In this document: in pieces, positions 27,687-35,400 of the stretch
How positions within the stretch are numbered: position 1 is the stretch's first letter
Layout of the letters: each line of letters begins with the position of its first letter
The notes under the pieces: generated by a model
Told to the model about the DNA's origin: nothing
The model's database searches: none
The model's input: only the letters and a program-made list of their open reading frames with translations
Made by a program: the position numbers and the translations under genes
Assembly (NCBI GenBank): GCA_016285615.1
Contig: JAEERB010000005.1
Location: 1 to 45,229, forward strand
Reading direction: 5' to 3'
Source: Bacteroidales bacterium
Lineage (GTDB): Bacteria; Bacteroidota; Bacteroidia; Bacteroidales; WCHB1-69
DNA length: 45,229 nt

Positions 27687-28841
27687 ATGACAAGAAGATT
27701 CGTATTAAATGAAGTTTCCTATTTCGGTCCCGGTGCTCGCGAGGTTCTCCCTCAAGAAGTAGCCCGCCTGGGACTGCACAAGGCTTTCGTGGCCTCTGAT
27801 AAGGATTTGATTAAGTTTGGCGTGACCGACAAAGTGCTCAAAGTGCTCGAAGCCGCCAACATTCCCTACACCGTGTTCAGCGACATAAAGCCCAACCCGA
27901 CCGTGAGCAACGTGAAGGCCGGTGTGAAAGCTTTCGCCGAATCGGGTGCCGACTTTATCCTTGCCATTGGCGGTGGTTCGTCTATCGACACCTCCAAGGC
28001 TATCGGCATCATCACCAACAACCCTGAGTTTTCGGATGTGGTTTCACTTGAAGGCGTGGCTCCCACCAAGAAGAAATCGGTGCCCATCATCGCGCTGCCG
28101 ACCACCGCAGGTACAGCCGCCGAAGTGACTATCAACTACGTCATCACGGACGAGAAGAACGAAAAGAAGATGGTTTGCGTTGACCCCAACGACATTCCCG
28201 CCATCGCTATTGTCGATGCCGAACTGATGTACACGCTGCCCAAGAGCCTCACCGCTTCTACCGGTCTCGATGCGCTGACTCACGCCATTGAAGGCCTGAT
28301 TACCAAAGGTGCCTGGGAGATGAGCGATATGTTTGAAATTAAGGCTATTGAAATGATTCATAGATATTTGGAGACTGCCGTATTTGAGCCCACCAATGCC
28401 GAAGCTCGCGACGGTATGGCCGTGGCACAATACATTGCCGGCATGGCCTTCTCGAATGTGGGTCTGGGTGTGGTTCACGGTATGGCTCACCCTATGGGTG
28501 CCATTTTCGACATTCCTCATGGCGTAGCCAATGCCTTGCTGTTGCCCACTATCATGGAGTTCAACGCACCAGCTGCACTTGACAAGTATGTGCTAATTGC
28601 TAAGGCTATGGAAGTTTACACACCTGGCATGTCGAAGGAAGAAGCTGCGGCCGCTGCAGTGAAAGCCGTTCGCGATTTGGCCATCAAGGTTGGCATTCCG
28701 CAGCATCTGAGCGAGTTGGGTATCAAGGAGAGCGACCTCGACAAACTGGCCGCCGCTGCCTACGCCGATGTCTGCACCCCTGGCAACCCGCGCGAAGTGA
28801 CCGTCGACATTATCCGCGATCTCTACAAGAAAGTGCTGTAA
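27687..28841 (+). CDS. fucO: Lactaldehyde reductase-type iron-dependent alcohol dehydrogenase
   Basis: The 384-residue protein belongs to the group III iron-dependent alcohol dehydrogenases and is closest in pattern to FucO, which reduces L-lactaldehyde to 1,2-propanediol with NADH. Visible are the GGGSSIDTSKA nucleotide loop (96-106), A-L-P-T-T-A-G-T-A-A-E-V, and metal ligands in the expected spacing: Asp195 and His199 (LDALTHAIEG), His264 (VHGMAHP) and His278 (IPHGVANA). I chose the ATG at 27687; the frame extends to 27642 but only through the terminator. L-rhamnose catabolism yields lactaldehyde, so it may serve the rhaA-rhaT genes 6 kb away, though it is not in their operon. Other aldehydes remain possible. 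Confidence 0.85.
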   Translation: MTRRFVLNEVSYFGPGAREVLPQEVARLGLHKAFVASDKDLIKFGVTDKVLKVLEAANIPYTVFSDIKPNPTVSNVKAGVKAFAESGADFILAIGGGSSIDTSKAIGIITNNPEFSDVVSLEGVAPTKKKSVPIIALPTTAGTAAEVTINYVITDEKNEKKMVCVDPNDIPAIAIVDAELMYTLPKSLTASTGLDALTHAIEGLITKGAWEMSDMFEIKAIEMIHRYLETAVFEPTNAEARDGMAVAQYIAGMAFSNVGLGVVHGMAHPMGAIFDIPHGVANALLLPTIMEFNAPAALDKYVLIAKAMEVYTPGMSKEEAAAAAVKAVRDLAIKVGIPQHLSELGIKESDLDKLAAAAYADVCTPGNPREVTVDIIRDLYKKVL

Positions 28842-28864
28842 AACAATATATTCAGCAGTTTTGA

Positions 28865-28897
28865 AACGGGGAATACAAATCTATTCCCCGTTTTTTT
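28865..28897 (+). terminator. Rho-independent terminator after fucO
   Basis: AACGGGGAATA (28865-28875) pairs with TATTCCCCGTT (28882-28892) over a six-base loop, followed by a T run. It ends three bases before the -7 box of the next gene. Confidence 0.88.
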
Positions 28898-28899
28898 AA

Positions 28900-28907
28900 T
28901 AAATTTG
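28900..28907 (+). promoter_or_regulatory. -7 promoter box TAAATTTG for the O-acyltransferase gene
   Basis: TAAATTTG matches TAnnTTTG and lies 22 bases upstream of the ATG at 28930. Any -33 region would fall inside the preceding terminator stem. Confidence 0.55.
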
Positions 28908-28929
28908 CACCAACATTTGTGTTACCCCC

Positions 28930-30360
28930 ATGCAGTTCAACTCCCTCAGTTTTGCCGTCTTCCTGCCGATAGTGTTTCTGCTCTATTGGTTCGTGTTCCA
29001 AAGGAACTTGCGGTGGCAAAATCTGTTTGTGGTGGCCGCATCGTACCTGTTCTACGGTATGTGGGACTGGCGTTTTCTGTTTCTTATCGCTTTCACTTCG
29101 TTGTGCAGCTGGGGCAGCGGACTGCTTATTGGCCGTTATCGTGCGGCCAGCCCGAAGAAAGCCAAGTTGCTAAGTGCGCTCAATATTGTTGTTAATCTAT
29201 TGATACTGGGCGTCTTCAAATACTACAACTTCTTTGCAACGGCTTTCGCTGACCTCTTTTTGCACGGGCAGAGCGATGGTTTGCTTTTGCATGTCATCCT
29301 GCCCGTGGGCATTAGTTTCTACACTTTCCAGGCGTTGAGCTACAGTATAGATGTGTATCGCGGCAAGCTGGAGCCGGTGCGCGACATTATCCAGTTTTTT
29401 GCCTACGTGAGCTTTTTCCCGCAGCTGGTGGCAGGTCCCATCGAGCGAGCCACGAACCTGCTGCCGCAGTTTGGCAAGCAGCGCATTTTCAGTTACGACC
29501 AAGCTGTGGATGGCTTACGGCAGATGCTGTGGGGCCTGTTTAAGAAAATGGCCATCGCCGACAACTGCGCCGTTTTTGTGGATGAGGTCTTCGGTAACCA
29601 AACGGCTTACGATGGTGCCTTTTTGACCTTGGCGGCAGTGCTGTTTGCCTTCCAGATCTACGCCGACTTCTCGGGCTACTCCGACATCGCCATCGGTGTA
29701 GCCAAATTATTTGGCATCAAGCTGATGCGCAACTTTAACAACCCCTACTTCAGTCGCGACATTGCCGAGTTCTGGCGCCGTTGGCACATCTCGCTCACCA
29801 CTTGGTTCCGCGATTATCTCTATATCCCGCTGGGTGGCAGCAGGACCACCAAAGCTAAAATTGTACGCAACACGCTGATAATCTTTTTGGTAAGCGGCTT
29901 TTGGCACGGCGCCAACTGGACTTTCATCGCGTGGGGTGGCTTTCATGCGCTGTTGTTTCTGCCACTGATTCTGGCTGGCAGAAACCGCAAATATACCGAC
30001 ACGATTGCTGTTGGCAAGTGGCTACCTTCGTGGAAAGAGTGGCTGCAAATGACGGTGACTTTCCTGTTGGTTGTTGTGGGCTGGATATTCTTCCGTGCCG
30101 ACAGCATTTCCATGGCCTTCTCTTATTTCGGCGGACTGCTACGGCCGTGGCACAATCCGTTCACGATGGAGATGTTGCCCGTGCTCATCTACATCGCTGT
30201 CATGATGACGGTCGAGTGGCTCCAGCGCGAGAAGCAGCACGGACTTGACTTGCAGCATGTCTCCTCTCATTTTGTGAAGTTTACCATCTATTACATACTG
30301 ATATTCATCATCTTTATTGCACAAAAAGGTTCCGAAACATTTATCTATTTTCAATTTTAG
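28930..30360 (+). CDS. MBOAT O-acyltransferase, AlgI/DltB-like
   Basis: The 476-residue inner-membrane protein has about 11-12 hydrophobic segments and the MBOAT signatures of the AlgI group: LPVGISFYTFQALSYSIDVY (~125-144), FPQLVAGPIER (~163-173), FWRRWHISLTTWFRDYLYIP (281-300), and the catalytic histidine region SGFWHGANW (His326) with a second histidine at 339 (GGFHA). AlgI-type enzymes move acetyl groups across the membrane to a periplasmic partner that O-acetylates a polysaccharide. The SGNH-like gene after a 3-base gap would be that partner. The glycan is unknown: alginate synthesis genes are absent here, so exopolysaccharide, lipopolysaccharide or teichoic acid-like polymers are all open. 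Confidence 0.9.
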   Translation: MQFNSLSFAVFLPIVFLLYWFVFQRNLRWQNLFVVAASYLFYGMWDWRFLFLIAFTSLCSWGSGLLIGRYRAASPKKAKLLSALNIVVNLLILGVFKYYNFFATAFADLFLHGQSDGLLLHVILPVGISFYTFQALSYSIDVYRGKLEPVRDIIQFFAYVSFFPQLVAGPIERATNLLPQFGKQRIFSYDQAVDGLRQMLWGLFKKMAIADNCAVFVDEVFGNQTAYDGAFLTLAAVLFAFQIYADFSGYSDIAIGVAKLFGIKLMRNFNNPYFSRDIAEFWRRWHISLTTWFRDYLYIPLGGSRTTKAKIVRNTLIIFLVSGFWHGANWTFIAWGGFHALLFLPLILAGRNRKYTDTIAVGKWLPSWKEWLQMTVTFLLVVVGWIFFRADSISMAFSYFGGLLRPWHNPFTMEMLPVLIYIAVMMTVEWLQREKQHGLDLQHVSSHFVKFTIYYILIFIIFIAQKGSETFIYFQF

Positions 30361-30363
30361 GTT

Positions 30364-31308
30364 ATGAAGAAATTCCTGTCGATGTTGCTGTTGTTCTTCG
30401 GTCTGCTCGGCCTGCTGGCCTGGGGTATGGATTTTCTCATAACCCGTCAGTTCAAGAAGATGGAAGCCTCGCCTTTTGCCAATTGGAACGATATTTATAA
30501 TACTGATATTAAAGCAGATATATTGATAATGGGCAGTTCGCGTGCCTATGTGCAGTTCAATCCGCGTATATTGGACAGCGTGCTCCATGTCAATAGCTAT
30601 AACTTGGGTATGGATGGCCGTGCCGTTGAGTCGCAGGTTATCAAGTACCATGTTTACCGACATGAGCAGAAGGTAAAACCGCAACTTATTCTATTTGAAG
30701 TATATCAAGGCACAATGGATGTCAGCAACGGCTACCAGCGGCTGCAGTTTGTGCCTTATCTGACAGATTCTTATTTATGGCGGCAAACTCATAAGTTGGA
30801 GGGTTTCTCGTGGGCCGATGCCATTATCCCTTGTTGGCGCTATCGTAATTATATTCAGGATGTTAAAGAGGTAATTGACGGAACATCGTATTACTGCCGT
30901 CCTGAGTTGAAGGCCTACAAAGGCTTTTGCGATTCCGACAAGCCGTGGGATGGTTCCATGTTGGCCCGTATCGACACGATTATCTATAGCCGTGAGCCGG
31001 AGGCGGTGGCCGAGGTGGCTCGTTTCTTAGAGGAATGCCAGCAAGAGCAGATACAAGTGGTGTTTGTCGTTGCGCCGTATTACATCGGTGCCACACGCAA
31101 GATTGGAGATTTGGACGGCTGGTACGGTATGATTTCGGCGATTGCCGAGCCATTCAATGTGCCTATTTTGGATTACACTTACGACAGTTTGTCGTACGAC
31201 ACAGCCTATTTCTACAATGCCTCACACCTCAATCAGGTAGGGGCGGCGTTGTTCACACAAAAGTTGGCTCACGATTTAGACTCGCTGGGCTTGGTGCCGC
31301 GGCGTTAG
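30364..31308 (+). CDS. SGNH hydrolase-like partner of the O-acyltransferase
   Basis: The 314-residue protein has one N-terminal membrane anchor or signal (~3-24), then an extracytoplasmic domain. It opens with I-L-I-M-G-S-S-R-A-Y (54-62), a block I serine motif (Ser58 or Ser59), and ends with Y-N-A-S-H-L-N-Q-V-G-A (His288), matching the DxxH block except that asparagine replaces the aspartate. This layout fits the AlgJ/AlgX/DltD-like SGNH proteins that pair with MBOAT transferases. It starts 3 bases after the MBOAT stop, and its 3' end overlaps the convergent hydrolase gene by 4 bases. It most likely transfers or removes acyl groups on a surface glycan. Confidence 0.72.
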   Translation: MKKFLSMLLLFFGLLGLLAWGMDFLITRQFKKMEASPFANWNDIYNTDIKADILIMGSSRAYVQFNPRILDSVLHVNSYNLGMDGRAVESQVIKYHVYRHEQKVKPQLILFEVYQGTMDVSNGYQRLQFVPYLTDSYLWRQTHKLEGFSWADAIIPCWRYRNYIQDVKEVIDGTSYYCRPELKAYKGFCDSDKPWDGSMLARIDTIIYSREPEAVAEVARFLEECQQEQIQVVFVVAPYYIGATRKIGDLDGWYGMISAIAEPFNVPILDYTYDSLSYDTAYFYNASHLNQVGAALFTQKLAHDLDSLGLVPRR

Positions 31309-32165
31309 CGGTAGATTTTCAGCCGCTGGTCGATGCTGAGTCTGTCAGGATTTTTAAGTTTGTTCCACTTCACGATGTTGGCTACCGACACATGGTAACG
31401 GCGGGCAATGGCTGAAAGGGTGTCGCCCGATTTTACTCTGTAGGTGATATAGTTAGAGCCAGAAGAAGAGGATGATTGCTGTTGTGTAACAGTTTGCTCT
31501 CTGGGCAACAACTGTATGGTATCATTGCGGGTGGAGTCGATGGCGATGACCAAATCCTCGGTAATAGGTTCATCAGGAATGATGTAGGGTTGGTTGGGCC
31601 CATTGCACTCGATGATACGGCGGGCACCGGCAAAGCTGCGTGCATAGCCCGACTTGGTAGATTCGTCAATGCGGACACCGTATTTGGGTGAAGAGGCGTG
31701 GACGAACTTGAAGTTGTGTAGCGAATCAACCGAAATGACAAGCCCCACATGACCGATGTAGCGATGGCCCTGTTTGCCGCGAAGGAAAAAGACCAGGTCT
31801 CCCTTGCGGATGTCATTCTTTTTCACTTTTTTACCCATCGTGTATTGCTGGCGCGAACTGCGTTGCAACGTAATGCCGAAGTGCTTGAAAGTGAAATACA
31901 TCAGTCCTGAGCAGTCGAACGTATAAGGTCCGGCCGAGCCGTATTTGTAACGCTTACCTAACTTGGTGAGTGCAAAGTTCACAATCGAGTCCACGCGGGC
32001 GCAACTGTGGTCGGCATTGACTTCACTCCAGTTGATGGCAATAGTGTCTGTTTCTGTTGAGTCCACTTCCACCATGGCGTCTAAGTCTTCCACTTGTGCG
32101 AAAAGTGGCATCGAGCCGATGAGAAAGAGCAGTATGAATAGGATATTTTTTAGTCTCATTGTCAT
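31305..32165 (-). CDS. NlpC/P60 peptidoglycan endopeptidase with LysM domain
   Basis: The 286-residue exported protein has a signal peptide (1-23, ending LFA-Q). An NlpC/P60 (C40) domain at ~53-175 has the catalytic cysteine in TFDCSGLMYF (Cys85), His139 in YIGHVGLVI, and a third polar residue (His156 in KFVHASS). A single LysM domain (~242-285) with Y-R-V-K-S-G-D-T-L-S-A-I-A binds peptidoglycan. These enzymes cleave stem-peptide bonds during wall growth or turnover. The frame is open to 32210, but the -7 box at 32177-32184 lies downstream of that point, so the start is ATG 32165 or 32159. The transcript then has almost no leader. Confidence 0.9.
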   Translation of the reverse strand: MTMRLKNILFILLFLIGSMPLFAQVEDLDAMVEVDSTETDTIAINWSEVNADHSCARVDSIVNFALTKLGKRYKYGSAGPYTFDCSGLMYFTFKHFGITLQRSSRQQYTMGKKVKKNDIRKGDLVFFLRGKQGHRYIGHVGLVISVDSLHNFKFVHASSPKYGVRIDESTKSGYARSFAGARRIIECNGPNQPYIIPDEPITEDLVIAIDSTRNDTIQLLPREQTVTQQQSSSSSGSNYITYRVKSGDTLSAIARRYHVSVANIVKWNKLKNPDRLSIDQRLKIYR

Positions 32166-32176
32166 TTTTTGAAAGC

Positions 32177-32184
32177 CAAAGGTA
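32177..32184 (-). promoter_or_regulatory. -7 promoter box TACCTTTG that fixes the hydrolase start
   Basis: The minus strand reads TACCTTTG (TAnnTTTG). Transcription would start about 7 bases downstream, near 32170, only a few bases before the ATG at 32165, which rules out the longer frame. Confidence 0.5.
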
Positions 32185-32372
32185 CAAATTTTTTTCTTTT
32201 TGGCAGACATACCCTTCCTATCAAGGGCTTTTTATCTCTATAAAAAGAGTTGTTATGAAAAATCATTTTTCATATAAATAGCAGATATACAAAATGTTAT
32301 AAATAATCAAAAGGGAGTTTGAAAAAAAAAGTTAAAAAATGCGGCTATTTCCATTTTCTCGAAGAATTATTG

Positions 32373-32380
32373 TATTTTTG
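32373..32380 (+). promoter_or_regulatory. Promoter of the initiator tRNA gene
   Basis: TATTTTTG matches TAnnTTTG. A TTTC at 32348-32351, 21 bases upstream, is one mismatch from the -33 TTTG. The predicted start is about 5 bases before the tRNA. Confidence 0.6.
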
Positions 32381-32391
32381 CAGTTCCATAG

Positions 32392-32466
<75 letters not shown>

Positions 32467-32473
32467 ACGAAAG

Positions 32474-32497
32474 AAGCCGGAACAACATCCGGCTTTT
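32474..32497 (+). terminator. Terminator after tRNA-fMet
   Basis: AAGCCGG (32474-32480) pairs with CCGGCTT (32489-32495) over an 8-base loop, followed by TT. It ends the tRNA transcript, 27 bases before the EamA ATG. Confidence 0.75.
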
Positions 32498-32523
32498 GTG
32501 TTATAATACGAACCGTTTTCAAG

Positions 32524-33441
32524 ATGACGAGATCGACAACACCCATCCCTAAGTGGGGCGGTCATTTGGCTGCCTTGACGGTCTATATCATCTTCGGCAT
32601 CAATCCGAATTGCTCGAAAGCGGTTGTGCCAGAGTATGTTTCGCCCGAAGTGTTTACCGCTTTGCGTATGCTGTTCGGCACGGTTGTATTTTGGATTTTG
32701 TCGTTATTGACACCTTACGAGCGAATAGAGAAAAGAGACCGCTGGCTGATTCTTGTGAGCGGCATTGTACTGGCGGGTACGCTGGTGGCTTTTGCTGAGG
32801 CGTTCCGCTACACTTCGCCTTGCTATGTGTCGCTGATTTCAGCTACCAGTCCTCTGATGGTGATGATTATGGCGGCCATTTTCCTGAAAGAGCCCATTTC
32901 ATGGCGTAAGTCGGTCGGCGTGCTCATCGGCATCGGCGGCGCCCTGATGATTGTGCTTTTCTCGTGGAAGATAGATGCCAACGCCACTCCTCTTGGCTTG
33001 CTGCTCTGTTTTATCAACATCTTGTTTTACACGGTTTACCTCTTGACCACCCGCACCATCTCAAAGAGATATTCGCCCATTACACTGATGAAGTGGATGT
33101 TCTTGATAGGCAGTGTGATATGCGTGCCAATGGCGATATCATCATTCACACCCGCCGCTTCTCCTATGTTGTTCGGCCCCGCTCCCGCAATGGCTTGGGT
33201 CAACTTGCTGGTGGTCTTGATTTTCTCGACGGTAGTCTCCTATTTCTTGTTGCCGCTGTCGCTACGGGCTATACGGCCTACCACGGTCAGCATGTACAGC
33301 AATCTGCAGCCTGTGGTGACGGCTTGCGTGGCTATCGCCATCGGGCAGGATATCTTCACATGGAACAAGCCTGTGGCGCTGGTGCTGATTATTATAGGCG
33401 TTTATTTGGTGACCACCAGTCGGGCAAAAGAAAACAGTTAG
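32524..33441 (+). CDS. EamA/DMT family transporter
   Basis: The 305-residue inner-membrane protein has about ten membrane helices in two halves of five, as in the drug/metabolite transporter (EamA) family. Typical features are the N-terminal Y-I-I-F-G-I-N-P-N helix, F-T-A-L-R-M-L-F-G, E-A-F-R-Y-T-S-P-C-Y-V-S-L-I-S-A-T-S-P-L at the end of the first half, and LKEPISWRKSVGVLIGIGG. Substrate is unknown; relatives export amino acids or other metabolites. It lies just after the tRNA-fMet terminator with no clear TAnnTTTG box, so it may depend on readthrough. It is not related to the RhaT permease encoded nearby beyond the general superfamily. Confidence 0.88.
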   Translation: MTRSTTPIPKWGGHLAALTVYIIFGINPNCSKAVVPEYVSPEVFTALRMLFGTVVFWILSLLTPYERIEKRDRWLILVSGIVLAGTLVAFAEAFRYTSPCYVSLISATSPLMVMIMAAIFLKEPISWRKSVGVLIGIGGALMIVLFSWKIDANATPLGLLLCFINILFYTVYLLTTRTISKRYSPITLMKWMFLIGSVICVPMAISSFTPAASPMLFGPAPAMAWVNLLVVLIFSTVVSYFLLPLSLRAIRPTTVSMYSNLQPVVTACVAIAIGQDIFTWNKPVALVLIIIGVYLVTTSRAKENS

Positions 33442-33459
33442 ATTTTCACAGAAAATATT

Positions 33460-33467
33460 TATTTTTG
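33460..33467 (+). promoter_or_regulatory. -7 promoter box TATTTTTG for the FISUMP lipoprotein gene
   Basis: TATTTTTG matches TAnnTTTG. Transcription would begin near 33474, two bases before the first ATG (33476), which favours the ATG at 33497. Confidence 0.5.
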
Positions 33468-33496
33468 TACTCCCAATGATTATTAAAAATAGATTT

Positions 33497-34282
33497 ATGA
33501 AAATGCTTTATTTCCTTTTGGCCGCCCTATTTATTGTTGTAGCGGCTTGTCATCATGACCCGGAAAAACCTGAGCCGACTCCCGATCCTAAAGATGGTGA
33601 TATCATTAAGAATGCCGCTACCGACTACGACGGCAATGTATATGATGCAGTACGAATTGGTCAGCAGATTTGGTTGACCGAGAATATGCGTACCACCCAT
33701 ACGCCCGACGGCAAGTTTTTGCCTGTGAGCGACATGCAGGATGGCAAAGTGCCTTCGCGTTCCTATCCTGGTGGCGACAGCAGTAATGTGGAAATTTACG
33801 GATACTTGTACAACTGGCCCGGCATTATGAACGGTGAATTGGCCAGCGAGTCCAACCCTTCGGGCGTGCAGGGCATTTGTCCCCAAGGCTGGCACATCCC
33901 CAGCGATGCCGAGTTTACGCAGTTGACCGACTATGTGAGCAGCCAAAGCCAGTTCTGGTGCAGCGATTCTTCAACCATCGCCAAGGCGTTGTGTGCTACC
34001 CGCGAGTGGGTTAGAAATGACATTCATTGTGCTGCAGGTTATCGTATTGCTACGAACAATGCTACCGGTTTTGGCGCATTGCCCGGCGGCAGCCGTTTCT
34101 TCAGCACCTATCATCATGTGGGCATCCTTTCCTATTTTTGGACCACAACAGAGTATGAGATTTCGCAAGAGCACAGAGAGTTAAACGCTTATATGCGTTT
34201 TATTTATGTGGACGACTCCACCGTGACCCGTTTGGCCAATATCAAGGCCGGTATCGGTGGTTTGCGCTGCTTGAAGGACTAA
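33497..34282 (+). CDS. FISUMP-domain lipoprotein
   Basis: From the ATG at 33497 the protein has 261 residues; an upstream ATG at 33476 adds only IIKNRF-like residues and is nearly leaderless. The signal peptide ends in the lipobox VVAAC (Cys18), followed by a proline/glutamate linker (EKPEPTPDP). A single FISUMP domain occupies most of the rest: D-Y-D-G-N-V-Y-D-A-V-R-I-G-Q-Q-I-W-L-T-E-N-M-R, GICPQGWHIPS, F-G-A-L-P-G-G and the final G-G-L-R-C-L-K-D. Its role is unknown. It is a compact, lipid-anchored relative of the FISUMP units in the 1528-residue protein at 18358, and shows the domain can stand alone. Confidence 0.88.
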   Translation: MKMLYFLLAALFIVVAACHHDPEKPEPTPDPKDGDIIKNAATDYDGNVYDAVRIGQQIWLTENMRTTHTPDGKFLPVSDMQDGKVPSRSYPGGDSSNVEIYGYLYNWPGIMNGELASESNPSGVQGICPQGWHIPSDAEFTQLTDYVSSQSQFWCSDSSTIAKALCATREWVRNDIHCAAGYRIATNNATGFGALPGGSRFFSTYHHVGILSYFWTTTEYEISQEHRELNAYMRFIYVDDSTVTRLANIKAGIGGLRCLKD

Positions 34283-34303
34283 CCGCTCGATAAACAGATA
34301 CAA

Positions 34304-34336
34304 AAAGGGCTGCCATTCGGCAGCCCTTTCTTTTTT
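34304..34336. terminator. Bidirectional terminator between the FISUMP lipoprotein gene and rhaT
   Basis: GGGCTGCC (34307-34314) pairs with GGCAGCCC (34319-34326) over ATTC. A runs on the left and a T run on the right (TTTCTTTTTT) allow termination in both directions. It lies between two convergent genes. Confidence 0.88.
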
Positions 34337-34352
34337 GTCGCTATACTATTGG

Positions 34353-35387
34353 TTATCCTAATAGTTGAGGTAGGAATGTACTAACAATCAATACAATAAT
34401 GCCTAAAATAAGCACGATAATCGTTTTGTTCGACACGCCTTTCCACTCTTTGAGGATGATACCCCATACGTTGCTGAAGGTTACATTCAATGCCATTAGG
34501 ATGCAAAATGCCAGTGTGTCCATGGTGCCGCCAGTTTCGAAGAAGCTACGACCTAACGAGAGTCCAAAGAACTGTGAGTACCAAAGAATACCAGCTAAAC
34601 AGCAGAATAATAGGTTGTTACCCCATACATCGCCCATCTTGTAGTCGCTCCAGGTGTGATTTTTGCTGTTTTGGTAGAAGCAGTAAATGGCGTTGGTCAC
34701 AAAGCCGCCAATGGTGACGAGCAGCGTGGCGGGCAGGGTGCGGAACATCGGGTCGGTAAGGTCGCCAAAGTTGAGATTTTTGCCAAATTCGAGTCCCACA
34801 TTGAAGCAGCCGCTCATAAAGCCAGCCAACAACGCGATGATCAGTCCCTTAGGGAAGTTAAAGTCTTTAACAGCTTCCTTCTTCTCCTCTTCTGACAGCG
34901 AAGCCGACTTCATTCCGCCGGCCACACCGATAATGGCGATACCAATCAGTGTGACAACCACACCGATGATGACGGCTGCTGTAAGTGATTGTAATGCATT
35001 GAGTTCGGGGAAGAAGATGTTGAGCAGCACGGGACCCATGATGGTGCCGAGGGCAGCGCAAGTGCCAAGGGCAATGCTCTGGCCCAGTGCCACGCCCAGG
35101 TAGCGCATCGAGAGGCCGAAGGTGAGACCGCCCACGCCCCACAGGATGCCGAAGAGCATGGTGAGCAGCGTGGCTTTCGGATCAGCAGTGTAAAGTTCCA
35201 TCAGCGAGTGGCCTTCAGGAACAGCCAGCAAGGCTCCTAACACTGGGAAAACCAGCCAGGCAAAAACACCCTGCACAATCCAATAGGATTCCCAACTCCA
35301 CTTCTTGATTTTATTGATAGGCACATAGCTGCTCGATTGGCAGAAAGCACCTATAGCTATGATAATCAGTCCGATAAGTATTTTCAT
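34353..35387 (-). CDS. rhaT: L-rhamnose/H+ symporter RhaT
   Basis: The 344-residue protein equals E. coli RhaT in length and has about ten membrane helices. It opens with the family-like ILIGLIIIAIGAFCQSSSY and contains Y-W-I-V-Q-G-V-F-A-W-L, G-V-G-G-L-T-F-G-L-S-M-R-Y-L-G-V-A-L-G-Q-S and N-N-L-L-F-C-C-L-A-G-I-L-W-Y-S-Q-F-F, all RhaT-like. It brings L-rhamnose in with a proton. It follows rhaA by 13 bases and shares its promoter, so uptake and isomerisation are co-expressed. Confidence 0.93.
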   Translation of the reverse strand: MKILIGLIIIAIGAFCQSSSYVPINKIKKWSWESYWIVQGVFAWLVFPVLGALLAVPEGHSLMELYTADPKATLLTMLFGILWGVGGLTFGLSMRYLGVALGQSIALGTCAALGTIMGPVLLNIFFPELNALQSLTAAVIIGVVVTLIGIAIIGVAGGMKSASLSEEEKKEAVKDFNFPKGLIIALLAGFMSGCFNVGLEFGKNLNFGDLTDPMFRTLPATLLVTIGGFVTNAIYCFYQNSKNHTWSDYKMGDVWGNNLLFCCLAGILWYSQFFGLSLGRSFFETGGTMDTLAFCILMALNVTFSNVWGIILKEWKGVSNKTIIVLILGIIVLIVSTFLPQLLG

Positions 35388-35400
35388 AATGAGTTAAGAT

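Noticed and set aside
32212..32232. CCCTT...AAGGG hairpin followed by CTTTTT before the tRNA
   Set aside because: The five-base stem is weak and no plus-strand transcript is expected to end there; it is too marginal to call a terminator.
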